DNA of 64,000 nt from Thermoplasmata archaeon (lineage in GTDB: Archaea > Thermoplasmatota > Thermoplasmata > Lutacidiplasmatales > UBA184). Shown in pieces: positions 10,259 to 19,676 of the stretch. Within the stretch, counting starts at the first letter, position 1, and every line of letters begins with the position of its first letter. The stretch lies in contig JAKIVS010000010.1 in the NCBI GenBank assembly GCA_022750435.1, positions 1 to 64,000 of the forward strand. The letters run 5' to 3'. A program made the position numbers and the translations under genes. Under the pieces are notes generated by a model. The model was not told the DNA's origin. It was given only the letters and a program-made list of their open reading frames with translations, and searched no databases.

Positions 10259-13186
10259 ATGGCCATCTCCGTCCTCCTCGTCGTTCCGCTGGGGCTCCTC
10301 GGCATCGTCCTGGGGATCTCCGGGCTCCTCGCCGCGACGCACCGCCTCACTTTCCGCATCGCGATGCGGAACGTCCGACGGGGTGGCAGTCGCACGGTGC
10401 TCGTGCTGCTCGGGCTCCTCGTCGGAACCACGATCATCTCGGGCAGCCTCGTCGTCGGCGACACCGTCAACGCGGTCAACGTTCACGGCACCTACCTCGC
10501 CTACCAGGGCGTCGACGAGGCGATCTACAACCAGTCGCTGGTGACGGGCGACTACCAGTTCCTCCCGTACTCGACGTACCTCTCGGTCGCCCACGCCGTC
10601 TCCCAGGATCCCGGGGTCTCGGCGGTCACACCGATGATCCTCGGGACCGCCACGGTGTTCGACCGGACCACCGGCTTACCGCAGCCCGGGCTCAATCTCG
10701 TCGGGGCCGACCCGAACTCGAGCGGAGCCCTCGGCGACTTCCACGCCGACGACGGCGCCGTGGTGACCGGGCCGAACCCGGGCTCGGTGATCCTCGACGA
10801 CGTCGCCGCCTCGGACCTGAACGCGTCCGTGGGCGACCACGTGCGGGTCGTGGGCCGGGTCGGCGTGGAGCTGACGGTCCAGGCGATCGTCTCGGACAAC
10901 TCCCGGGGCCTCTTCCTGTTCGGCAGTGACGCGTTCGTGGACCTCGCGGCGGCCCAGGCCATCGAGAACGTCTCGAGCGAGGTGAACGTCGTCGCGGTCA
11001 CCAACTCCGGCGGCGCTATCGACGGCGCCGCGAACTCTCCGAACGTCAGCGCGGCGGTCAACACGACCCTCGCCGGCCTCGGGCTCGGCTCCACCCTGAG
11101 CGTCCACGACTGGCTGTCGAACAACCTCAGCCAGGCAGTGCAGTCCGGTTCCTCGCTCGTCACCCTGTTCCTCGTCCTGGGCCTCTTCTCGATCGTCGCC
11201 GGGGCGATGCTGATCGTGGGCATCTTCGTCATGATCGCCGAGGAGCGGAAGGGCGAGATGGGGATGCTCCGGGCGATCGGGCTCGACCGTCGTCAGCTCG
11301 TCTACACCTACTACTTCGAGGGGCTCGCCTACTCGCTCGGCAGCGCCCTCGCGGGGACGATCCTCGGACTCGGGGTCGGCTTCGGGATCGTCTACGCCTT
11401 CGCGACGATCTTCAGCGGCGGCTCGGTGAGCGCGCTGACGATCCTCGATTCGTTCACGGTCCAGCCCTCCAGCCTCGTGATCGCCTACGTTTCGGGGTTC
11501 CTCCTCACTCTCGTGACGGTCACCGTGGCCTCGAGCCGGGTGAGCCGCCTCAACATCGTCCGCGCGATCCGGTCCATCCCCGAGCCGCCGCCGACGCTCC
11601 GGATCTACACCTACCTCGCCTACCTCGGCGTCCTCGTCACGGCCGTGGGCGGCGTACTGTTCGCCACCACCTTCCAGGGAACCAGCGACGTCACCGACCC
11701 GACGATCGGCGGGGGCCTCCTGATCCTCGGGGGGGCGCTCGTGGCGTCCCGGTTCGTCCCGAACCGCGCCGCGTTCACCGGGATGGCCGTCGCGCTGCTC
11801 CTCTGGGGCGGCCTCGAGCCGCTCCGCCGCGCGATCCTCGGCAGCCACCACTCGGGGACGATCTTCGTCTTCTTCGTCGAGGGGATCCTGATGGTGCTCG
11901 GCGCCGTCCTCCTCTACAGCTTCAACTCCGACGTCGTCGTCGAGGGCGTCGCCCTCCTGTTCCGGGGACGGCCGCGCAGCGTCCCCGTCGCCCGGATCGG
12001 CCTCTCCTACCCGAGTCGCCGGCCGTTCCGGACCGCGATCAACCTGACGATCTTCGGACTCGTGCTCTTCACGATCGTCGGCGTGGCGACGATCGGCTCG
12101 TCGATCCAATCCGGTCTCGACGCGACGATCCAATCGGAGTCGGGAGGGTACACCTTCTTCGCCTACTCCCAGAACCCGATCCCCGACCTCCCCGGGGCGA
12201 TCGCGAACAATTCCACCCTCGCCCACGAGTTCTCCACCGTGGTGCCGCTGGACGGCGGCGCGCTCTCCGCGACCATCCCGGGGTTCGCGGGACCGTTCGT
12301 TGACGATGCGTTCGCCGCGCCGCCCGGCTTGCCGGTGAGCGAGACGATCGCGGGCACCGCGAAATTCAACTTCACCGCCTCGGCCAACGGGAGCTCGTCG
12401 GCCGCCGTGTGGGCCGACCTCGCGGACCAGCCCGGCAGCGTGGTGGTCTCCAACCAGTACAACCCCGGCGGATTCAGCTTCAGCGGCGGGGGCCCGCACC
12501 CGTCCACCGCCCTCGGGTCCCAGTTCGTGCTCGCGAACCCGGACACGGGCGTCCAGACGACCCTCACGGTCATCGGGATCCTCTCCGAGAGTTTCGTCAG
12601 CGGATTCTTCCTCAACCCGGCCACCGCGGCGAAGCTCGGCGTGAACCAGACGAACGCGTTCTTCCTGACGACCTCGGCCGGGGTCTCGGCCGTGACCGCC
12701 GCGCAGCACGCCAAGGCGGCGTTCTTTGCGTTCGGGCTCGTGATCCTCGACTTCGTCCAGGTCCTGCAGTCGAGCATCGCCTCCACGGAGGCGATCATCG
12801 GCCTCCTCGAGGTGTTCGTCGCCCTCGGCCTCGGGGTCGGCATCGCGGCGATGGGGATCCTCGCGCTCCGGGCCGTCGTCGAGCGGCGCGCCGAGATCGG
12901 GATGCTGCGGGCGACGGGGTTCACGCAGGGGATGATCCTGCGCGCGTTCCTGCTCGAATACTCGTTCGTCGCCCTGCTCGGCATCCTCATCGGCACCGCC
13001 CTCGGCATCGTACTCGACTGGGATGCGAGCCAGGGGGCGATCGGCTTCCTCACCTTCGCCGTCCCGTGGGCGAACCTCGCCACGGTCGTCCTGGCCGCCT
13101 ACGCCCTGACGCTGCTCGCGATCCTGGGTCCGTCCCTCAGGGCGGCGCGTCTTCCGCCGGCCGAGGCGATCCGCTACTCCGAGTGA
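10259..13186 (+). CDS. ABC transporter permease, FtsX/MacB-like, two FtsX domains
   Basis: 975 aa; IAEERKGEMGMLRAIGLDRRQLV and VERRAEIGMLRATGFTQGMI motifs; follows its ATPase. Confidence 0.9.
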   Translation: MAISVLLVVPLGLLGIVLGISGLLAATHRLTFRIAMRNVRRGGSRTVLVLLGLLVGTTIISGSLVVGDTVNAVNVHGTYLAYQGVDEAIYNQSLVTGDYQFLPYSTYLSVAHAVSQDPGVSAVTPMILGTATVFDRTTGLPQPGLNLVGADPNSSGALGDFHADDGAVVTGPNPGSVILDDVAASDLNASVGDHVRVVGRVGVELTVQAIVSDNSRGLFLFGSDAFVDLAAAQAIENVSSEVNVVAVTNSGGAIDGAANSPNVSAAVNTTLAGLGLGSTLSVHDWLSNNLSQAVQSGSSLVTLFLVLGLFSIVAGAMLIVGIFVMIAEERKGEMGMLRAIGLDRRQLVYTYYFEGLAYSLGSALAGTILGLGVGFGIVYAFATIFSGGSVSALTILDSFTVQPSSLVIAYVSGFLLTLVTVTVASSRVSRLNIVRAIRSIPEPPPTLRIYTYLAYLGVLVTAVGGVLFATTFQGTSDVTDPTIGGGLLILGGALVASRFVPNRAAFTGMAVALLLWGGLEPLRRAILGSHHSGTIFVFFVEGILMVLGAVLLYSFNSDVVVEGVALLFRGRPRSVPVARIGLSYPSRRPFRTAINLTIFGLVLFTIVGVATIGSSIQSGLDATIQSESGGYTFFAYSQNPIPDLPGAIANNSTLAHEFSTVVPLDGGALSATIPGFAGPFVDDAFAAPPGLPVSETIAGTAKFNFTASANGSSSAAVWADLADQPGSVVVSNQYNPGGFSFSGGGPHPSTALGSQFVLANPDTGVQTTLTVIGILSESFVSGFFLNPATAAKLGVNQTNAFFLTTSAGVSAVTAAQHAKAAFFAFGLVILDFVQVLQSSIASTEAIIGLLEVFVALGLGVGIAAMGILALRAVVERRAEIGMLRATGFTQGMILRAFLLEYSFVALLGILIGTALGIVLDWDASQGAIGFLTFAVPWANLATVVLAAYALTLLAILGPSLRAARLPPAEAIRYSE

Positions 13187-13832
13187 ACTTCGGGGGAAAT
13201 CCCGGCGTCACGACGTGGCGCCAGAGGAGTGCGACGTACAGGACGAGACCGACGAGAACGGCCACGGCAACGTAGTCGAGGACACGGAAGGACGCCTCGA
13301 GCTCCGACCAGTGGTGCCCGAGGACGTACCCCGCGTAGATCAGGGCGCCCGTGAAGGGAACCGCCCCGAGGGTCGTGTAGGCCCCGAACTTGGCGGGCGA
13401 CATGCGGGCCGTCCCCGCGGGGTAGGAGATGTACGCGCGGACGATCGGAAGGAGTCGCGCGACCCCCACGGTCGGTTCGCCGTGCCGGGCGAACCAGCGG
13501 TCCATGGCGGCGAGATGCTTCGGGTCGAGCCGGAAGCCTCCGGTGCCCGAGCGCTCCAACCACGAGCGCCCGAAGCGACCGAGAGCGTAGGCGCAGAACG
13601 CTCCCGTCACCCCTCCGGCCAGTGCGGCGAGGAACGCCCCCTCGAACGAGTAGACGCCGGAGGCCACGAGAAACCCGGCAAACGGGAGGATCACCTCGCT
13701 CGGCAAGGGAGGGATCCCAAGGCTCTCCACGACCATCAGGGCGAACAGGGCCGGGAGGCCCCCGGCGCGGAGGATGGCCGTCAGAACCCCGACGAGCGTC
13801 TCCAGGATTGGGATCGAGAGCACGCCGGGCAC
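13137..13832 (-). CDS. DedA-family membrane protein
   Basis: VVESLGIPPLPSEVILPFAGFLVASG...GRF...RLLPIVRAYISYPAGTARM; convergently overlaps the permease 3' end. Confidence 0.88.
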   Translation of the reverse strand: MPGVLSIPILETLVGVLTAILRAGGLPALFALMVVESLGIPPLPSEVILPFAGFLVASGVYSFEGAFLAALAGGVTGAFCAYALGRFGRSWLERSGTGGFRLDPKHLAAMDRWFARHGEPTVGVARLLPIVRAYISYPAGTARMSPAKFGAYTTLGAVPFTGALIYAGYVLGHHWSELEASFRVLDYVAVAVLVGLVLYVALLWRHVVTPGFPPKFTRSSGSPRPAEDAPP

Positions 13833-13850
13833 CGCCTCGTGGGTCCGGGG

Positions 13851-14108
13851 TCAACCCGGGGCGGAAGCGTCGAGCACGAGCCGGTACGGGACGCGGAGGG
13901 CGGCATTGGTCCTTGCCGGGACCCCCTCGAACTCGAGCGGGGTCTGGCACCCGCCGCACGCGACGGCGGGGCGCCGTCGACCGAGCGCGATCGAGAGCGA
14001 AATTCCCGCCTCGATCTCCTTCACGCGGCCCGGCGCTTCGGAGAGGTCCCGATGGAGCTTCGCGAGGAGGGCCTCCTCGGCGGTCTCCGGGACGGACGGG
14101 CTGGTCAT
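13851..14108 (-). CDS. Small hypothetical protein
   Basis: 85 aa MTSPSVPETAEEALLAKLHRDLSEAPGRVKEIEAGISLSIALGRRRPAVACGGCQTPLEF...; fits between neighbours. Confidence 0.55.
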   Translation of the reverse strand: MTSPSVPETAEEALLAKLHRDLSEAPGRVKEIEAGISLSIALGRRRPAVACGGCQTPLEFEGVPARTNAALRVPYRLVLDASAPG

Positions 14109-14161
14109 CGTTCCGTTTCACTCCGTCGGGGCGTATAACACCGAGCGCCGCCCGGGGCCAC

Positions 14162-14698
14162 CTAGTTGTCGGCCGCCGCTTCCCCGGCGTCGGAGCCGCC
14201 GCTCGGGGGGCCCTTCTTCCCGGGGCCGCGCTTGAGGATCTCGCCGCTGATGCGGTCGAGCTCGCCCATCAACGAATCGATATCGCCGGGCTCAGCCGCC
14301 GCGCCGGCCGCCGCACCGCCCGCCACGGCCGCCCCCGTCGCCGCCCCGACGTCGTCGGGGGTCTCCAAGTACGGGGGGGCCTCGGCGGGGGCCGGGGACT
14401 CGGGCGATGTGCCCGACCACGCCGCGACGCCGGCGCCGCCTCCGGCCGATGGCGGGCCGCCACGGCGTCGTTGGAGGATGATGGCGATGGCGACAATGAG
14501 GATGACCGCCGCGAGGAGGGCTCCCAGGCCCCACGTGAGCGCGCTCGGCCCGCTGCTGGGGCAGGTTCCATACTGGCACGAGGCCGACGCCGACACCACA
14601 CCCGTCGCCGGTCCGAGGGCCGCCGCAAGGACGACCGCGAGCATGGCGAGGGCCAGAACGAGGGGGACGGCGGATGGTCGTCCCCGGAGAACGGTCAT
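14162..14698 (-). CDS. Single-pass secreted/membrane protein, Ala/Gly-rich
   Basis: Signal-like N-terminus MTVLRGRPSAVPLVLALAMLAVVLAAALG, then TM ALLAAVILIVAIAIILQRRR and a low-complexity tail. Confidence 0.65.
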   Translation of the reverse strand: MTVLRGRPSAVPLVLALAMLAVVLAAALGPATGVVSASASCQYGTCPSSGPSALTWGLGALLAAVILIVAIAIILQRRRGGPPSAGGGAGVAAWSGTSPESPAPAEAPPYLETPDDVGAATGAAVAGGAAAGAAAEPGDIDSLMGELDRISGEILKRGPGKKGPPSGGSDAGEAAADN

Positions 14699-14823
14699 GT
14701 CAGCGTGTGGGCCCACGTCGAGGCCCAGATTTACAGGGCCGGGTGGTGTATGTAAACCCTTCGCGGCTCTCGACGGTGTCGCGCGACGCACGCCGACCGG
14801 CCGAGCGGCGACGGAGCCGAACG

Positions 14824-15120
14824 ATGACCTCGATCCCGTACCAAGCGGTGTTCCTCGCCCTGCTCGCCGTCTACATGCTCTATTCGGGGGCGGCGGGGCT
14901 GAATCCCCGCTGGCCGGTCTACGGCGCTCTGCTCCTGCTGCTGGCCGCCGCCGTGGCCGACGGGCTCGGGGCGACCAATGCGGCCAACCAGCTCGCGCTC
15001 GACGTGGTGTTCCTGCTCGCCGCGGGGGTCGGCCTCATCGCCTTCGACCAGCGGCGCCGGGGACCCCGGTCAGCCGGCACGGTTCCGGCGACGGACCCGC
15101 CAGGAACCGACGCGACGTAA
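14824..15120 (+). CDS. Small membrane protein, three predicted TM helices
   Basis: MTSIPYQAVFLALLAVYMLYSGAAGLNPRWPVYGALLLLLAAAVADGLG... Confidence 0.6.
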   Translation: MTSIPYQAVFLALLAVYMLYSGAAGLNPRWPVYGALLLLLAAAVADGLGATNAANQLALDVVFLLAAGVGLIAFDQRRRGPRSAGTVPATDPPGTDAT

Positions 15121-16602
15121 CAGGGTGAGCCGACGGCCGAGCATCCGCTCGACCACCTCGAGGGCGAGGGCGTCCCCGTGGTCGACGCTGCCGGTGAGCA
15201 GCACGACGAGAACGAAGAACCCGGCGATCGCAAGGCCGATCAGCGGTAGGTACAGCCCGGTCGGGGCGACCGGGACGAGGAAGAACAGGGCGGCGACCGG
15301 GACTCCCGTCAGCGCGACCGGCAGCAGATAGTGGCGCCGGAACGGGTGGACGCCCTCGAAGTACGCCAGTTCGATGATCGAGAGGAGTGGGTTCAACGCG
15401 TTCGCCGAGGCCCACGCGATCGCCGCTCCCACCGCCCCGTAGGTCGGGACGAGGGCAAAGGCGAGGACGACGTCGACCGACGCCGAGATGACCGCGTTGT
15501 AGACGAGGAGGCGGGTCTGCCCAAACGACACCTGCGTCGCCGCGGCGGGTCCGACCAGGGTCGAGACCATGGACCCGGCGACGAGGATCTGGAGGTCGAG
15601 GGGCGCGCCGCTGTACTGCGAAGAGTAGACGAATCCGAGCGATCCGACCGGGAAGAAGAAGAACAGGAAGAACAGCGGTAGGGCGGTCAGGGCGACCCAT
15701 TTCGTGGCCGTGGCATAGGTCAGCTGGACTCCCTCGACGTCGTGCTCCCGGACGAATCGGGTCGCCACCGGGAGGAAGATGTACGAGAGCGACCCCATCC
15801 CGATCTGGAGCAGCCGGGCGAGCGTCAGCGTCGCCGAGTAGCTGCCGACCGCCGAGTAGTGGAAGGCGCTGAGGATCAGCAGGTCGGCATTGCCCGTGAC
15901 GAATCCCGCGACGCCGACGACGAACAGCGGGATCGCGAACAGGTAGAGCTTGCGCGCGGCCGCCGGAGCGCGCGGGCCGGGGGGGAGATGGGCCGCCAGG
16001 TGGCGCCGGACGTAGAGGGCGAGTCCGGCGATCATCAGGGAGTTGGCCGCGACATAGCCTCCCAGAACCTCCGTGAACGCGGCGGACCCTTTCGAGACGT
16101 GGAGGACGAGGAAGACGAAGAGGAAGAACGCGGCCGGGTTCAGGATCTGAACGTAGACGACGTTCGGCCGGACGTCCTCGAACCCCTGGAAAACGGAAAT
16201 GACGAGGGTGCTGACGATCGAGCAGGCGACGGCGACGCTGAACGCCTCCAGCGTCCCGGCGAGCGCCGGGTCGTGGTAGTAGCCGCCGAGCACGTCGCCG
16301 GTCACGAACATGCCGACCCCGAAGCCGACCGCCGAGCCGACGAGGAGGCGCGAGGCGCTCCGGACGATCGTGCGGCGCTCGTCGTTCCCGGGCGCGAACG
16401 GCAGGCTCCGCGCCACGGCCTGGGGGAGCCCGAGCGTTCCGAACGAGGCGAGGAGCCCCGCCAGCGCGACGGCGAAGGCGAAGTCGCTCCACTCGGTGAG
16501 AGAGAGGGTCCGAACCAGGTACACCCGGGTGAGGAACGTCGCGCCGACGTAGACGAGGGTCCCGAGCAGCATCAGAACGGTGCCGCGGGTGACCGTGTGC
16601 AA
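15070..16602 (-). CDS. Polysaccharide/oligosaccharide flippase (MATE/Wzx-like)
   Basis: Multi-TM; LTEWSDFAFAVALAGLLASFGTLGLPQAVAR, ANALNPLLSIIELAYF. Start uncertain; TTG at 16602 is one candidate. Confidence 0.82.
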   Translation of the reverse strand: MHTVTRGTVLMLLGTLVYVGATFLTRVYLVRTLSLTEWSDFAFAVALAGLLASFGTLGLPQAVARSLPFAPGNDERRTIVRSASRLLVGSAVGFGVGMFVTGDVLGGYYHDPALAGTLEAFSVAVACSIVSTLVISVFQGFEDVRPNVVYVQILNPAAFFLFVFLVLHVSKGSAAFTEVLGGYVAANSLMIAGLALYVRRHLAAHLPPGPRAPAAARKLYLFAIPLFVVGVAGFVTGNADLLILSAFHYSAVGSYSATLTLARLLQIGMGSLSYIFLPVATRFVREHDVEGVQLTYATATKWVALTALPLFFLFFFFPVGSLGFVYSSQYSGAPLDLQILVAGSMVSTLVGPAAATQVSFGQTRLLVYNAVISASVDVVLAFALVPTYGAVGAAIAWASANALNPLLSIIELAYFEGVHPFRRHYLLPVALTGVPVAALFFLVPVAPTGLYLPLIGLAIAGFFVLVVLLTGSVDHGDALALEVVERMLGRRLTLLRRVGSWRVRRRNRAG

Positions 16603-16726
16603 CCCGTCCCGGGCCGTTCGCGCGCCGTCGTCCAAGGGTGCCCAAGGCTCGACGGGTGACCCCGGCAGAAAAGCGTACCGTCCGACGGGAAGGCGGTCTA
16701 AAGACCCCCCAGCCCCATCGGCGGCT

Positions 16727-18784
16727 GTGACCGTTCCGGGCCCCGGGTTCGGGCCGTGGGCGGTCGGGCTCCTCCTCTTCGCCGCGGCGTCGGCGCTCGC
16801 CGGGGGCGCGGTCCGAACCGCGCTCGTCCGGTTCCTTCCCTCCTGGCGGACGCTCGGTCCGGTCGAACGGCTCCTGCTCGACCTGTACCTCGGAGGTGGG
16901 GCGGTGTACGCCCTCGCCATCCTTCCCCTCGGACTGTTCACCGCCGCCACGTTCCCCCTCGTGGTGACGCTCGGGGCGGCGTACCTGCTCTACCGGGCGG
17001 CGCGCGCCGGACGGGCGACGACCCGGGCGGCGATCGAGCACGCCGTTGGCGAGTACCTGGCCTGGGGGCCTGGGGTCGCCCTCGCGACGGCGGGCGCGCT
17101 CGGGCTCCTCGAGCTCGCGCTCGCCATTGGCGTGCCGACAGGGAACACCTACGACGCGAGCCAGCTCGCGACCTACACGAGCCTCCTGATCCAGCACCGC
17201 TCGGTGCCCACGAGCCTCGCCGGTGTCGGGCTCTCGGTTCCGGTCGTCTACCCGCAGGGAACGGCCGTCTGGATGGGGAGCGCCCAGCTCCTGTTCGGGC
17301 TGCCGGCAGCCCGCACTTCGGTGCTCGTCACACCGATGTTCTTCGGGCTCGCCCCCCTCGGCGCCTACGCGCTCGGTGACCGCTGGCTCGGCGGGGCGAG
17401 AGCTGGCGCCACCCTCGCGGTCACCTTCCTCCTGCTGGCCACGTGGACCCGCCTCCAGGTCTCCGGGAGCTACGATTTCGTGGCGGCGTTCCCCCTCGTC
17501 CTCCTCCTCATCGCCCTCTCGAAGGGCTGGCTGGGGCCGACCCCGCTCCTGTGGCGGGAGGCCGTCGCCTTCGGCCTGCTCGCCGGGTATGCGGCGGCGC
17601 TGAACCCGGTCGGTGTCGGCTGGTGGCTCCTCGCCCTCCCGGTGGCGGCGGGCCTGACCGCCGGGGTTCGGTGGGCCGGGAGCGCCCGCCGATGGTTCGC
17701 CCGGTTCGGCGCGGCGCTCGCGGCCTCGGCGGTCCCGATCCTACCGTCGCTGGTCGCCATCCTCGGGGGACTCGGGCACCTCGGGTTCGCCCGGGGCGAA
17801 CCGGGCGTGGGCACGATCGCTCCGGTCGGTCTGACCGGACCGGAGGTGGTCGGGTACGTCGACCCGTTCCTGTTCCGTCCGAACGACATCTGGCTCTCCC
17901 CGTTCCCGTCGCTCCGACTCGAGCTCGCCGTCCTGTTGGTGGTCGGGGCGATGCTTCTGCTGCTAAGACCGTCGTTCGCCGGCGACCGCTCCCTCCTGGC
18001 CCGGTTCGCGGTGGCCGGCGGTCTCTCGACCACTGCGTGGTTCGCCCTCGAGTGGCTCGCCTCGACCGGCCTACGTCCCCTCGATGCCCTCGCCCCTCTC
18101 ACGAGCGGGGGAGAGCTCGCGGAGATGCTGTTCACCCTGTTCGTCGTCGTGGCCGCCCTGCCCATCGTGCTTCTCGTCGACCGACGATGGACGCCCGCCT
18201 CGGACGGCCGCCCACCCGAGGGAGCCCCGGCGCGACGCTGGCACCGGGATCCGCTCCCCGCGCCTTCCGTCGCGCTCCTCCTCGCCCTCCTGCTGTTCGT
18301 TCCCGCCGTCGCCGTCACGGCGACCGAGCTCCCGCCGACCGTCCAGGGAGCCTACGCGTCGTTCGGCAACGTCAGCGCGGCCGACTTTGCGCTCCTCGCC
18401 TGGGCCCCCGGCCACCTGCCGGCGGGAGCCCGCGTGGTCGTCTCGCCGGGGAGCGCGGCGGAGTTCCTGCCCTCGTACGCCCCCGCCGTCCGAGTCCTCT
18501 ACCCGATGGTCGTCGGCTTCGCCTACCCGAACGCGACGTACCGGGACTTCGTGGAGGAGCTGACGAACGGGACGACGATGCCGAATGCGACGCGGGACCT
18601 TCAGATCCTCAACGCGAACTTCCTCGCCGTCACGGGCACCAACTCGGTGCTGGGCGACCCGTTCGACCCGGCCCCGTTCCTCGCGGACCCCGCCGACTTC
18701 CCCCTCGTCTTTCACGACGGGGACGCCTACGTGTTCGCGGTCGACCTGCCGTCGCCGTTCGAGCCGTCGGGCGGGCTCAGATGA
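16727..18784 (+). CDS. Large multi-pass membrane protein, glycosyltransferase-like (GT-C?)
   Basis: Many TM helices plus a C-terminal extracytoplasmic domain (WAPGHLPAGARVVVSPGSAAEFLPSYAPAVRVLYPM...); GTG start; divergent from flippase. Confidence 0.65.
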   Translation: MTVPGPGFGPWAVGLLLFAAASALAGGAVRTALVRFLPSWRTLGPVERLLLDLYLGGGAVYALAILPLGLFTAATFPLVVTLGAAYLLYRAARAGRATTRAAIEHAVGEYLAWGPGVALATAGALGLLELALAIGVPTGNTYDASQLATYTSLLIQHRSVPTSLAGVGLSVPVVYPQGTAVWMGSAQLLFGLPAARTSVLVTPMFFGLAPLGAYALGDRWLGGARAGATLAVTFLLLATWTRLQVSGSYDFVAAFPLVLLLIALSKGWLGPTPLLWREAVAFGLLAGYAAALNPVGVGWWLLALPVAAGLTAGVRWAGSARRWFARFGAALAASAVPILPSLVAILGGLGHLGFARGEPGVGTIAPVGLTGPEVVGYVDPFLFRPNDIWLSPFPSLRLELAVLLVVGAMLLLLRPSFAGDRSLLARFAVAGGLSTTAWFALEWLASTGLRPLDALAPLTSGGELAEMLFTLFVVVAALPIVLLVDRRWTPASDGRPPEGAPARRWHRDPLPAPSVALLLALLLFVPAVAVTATELPPTVQGAYASFGNVSAADFALLAWAPGHLPAGARVVVSPGSAAEFLPSYAPAVRVLYPMVVGFAYPNATYRDFVEELTNGTTMPNATRDLQILNANFLAVTGTNSVLGDPFDPAPFLADPADFPLVFHDGDAYVFAVDLPSPFEPSGGLR

Positions 18785-19676
18785 ACTCGTCGAGGAGCGA
18801 TTCGCGGCCCTTCAGGCCGGCCGACTGCAGGGCGAGCGGGCCAGCGGAGAGGACCTCCTCGAGGTCCTCGTACGTCGGCTTGTCGACCTTGTAGATGAGG
18901 CCCGTCGGAATCTTCTCCCCCCACTCGATCGCCCGCAGCCACGCCTGGCCGATGTCGCTCGGGTCATGGCCCGAGTTCTCGAGCTTGTAGACCCGCTGGC
19001 GGAACCAGTCGAACGTGTTGATCTTGTTGTACGTCACGCACGGGCTGAGGGCGTCGATGAAGGCGAACCCCTTGTGCTGGATGCCGCCCGCGATCAGGTC
19101 GGCCATCTGCTTCACGTCGCCCGAGAACGCCCGGGCGATGTAGGTCGCGCCGCTCGCGAGAGCGAGAGCGAGCGGGTGGATCGGGTTCTCGATGACCCCC
19201 TCGGGGGTCGACTTCGTCTTGTGGCCCATCATCGAGGTGGGCGACGCCTGGCCCGTCGTGAGGCCGTAGATCTGGTTGTCCATCGTGACGTACGTCAGGT
19301 CGACGTTCCGCCGCATGGTATGGACGAAATGGCCCGCGCCGATCCCGAACCCGTCGCCGTCGCCACCGGTCGCGATGATGGTCAGGCCGTGGTTCGCCCA
19401 CCGGATCCCTTCCGCGATCGGAAGCGCCCGGCCGTGGATCCCATGGAAGCCGTAGGAGGAGAGGAAGTGTGGGAGGTTCGAGGAGCATCCGATCCCCGAG
19501 ACGATCACCGTCTGGTGGCTCGGGATCTTGAGGCGCTTGAGCGCCATCTCCACCGCGGCGACGACGCTGAAGTCCCCGCATCCGGGGCACCACGTCGGCT
19601 TCGTGTCCGACTTTCCGATCAGCGGCAGCAGCGTCCCGACCGCCGGAGTGACCGGCGGAGCACTAATTCCGGCCAT
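18777..19676 (-). CDS. 2-oxoacid:ferredoxin oxidoreductase, beta subunit
   Basis: TWCPGCGDFSVVAAVEMAL, GIGCSSNLPHF, GIHGRALPIAEGIRWAN, GGDGDGFGIGAGHF, DNQIYGLTTGQASPT. Confidence 0.95.
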   Translation of the reverse strand: MAGISAPPVTPAVGTLLPLIGKSDTKPTWCPGCGDFSVVAAVEMALKRLKIPSHQTVIVSGIGCSSNLPHFLSSYGFHGIHGRALPIAEGIRWANHGLTIIATGGDGDGFGIGAGHFVHTMRRNVDLTYVTMDNQIYGLTTGQASPTSMMGHKTKSTPEGVIENPIHPLALALASGATYIARAFSGDVKQMADLIAGGIQHKGFAFIDALSPCVTYNKINTFDWFRQRVYKLENSGHDPSDIGQAWLRAIEWGEKIPTGLIYKVDKPTYEDLEEVLSAGPLALQSAGLKGRESLLDEFI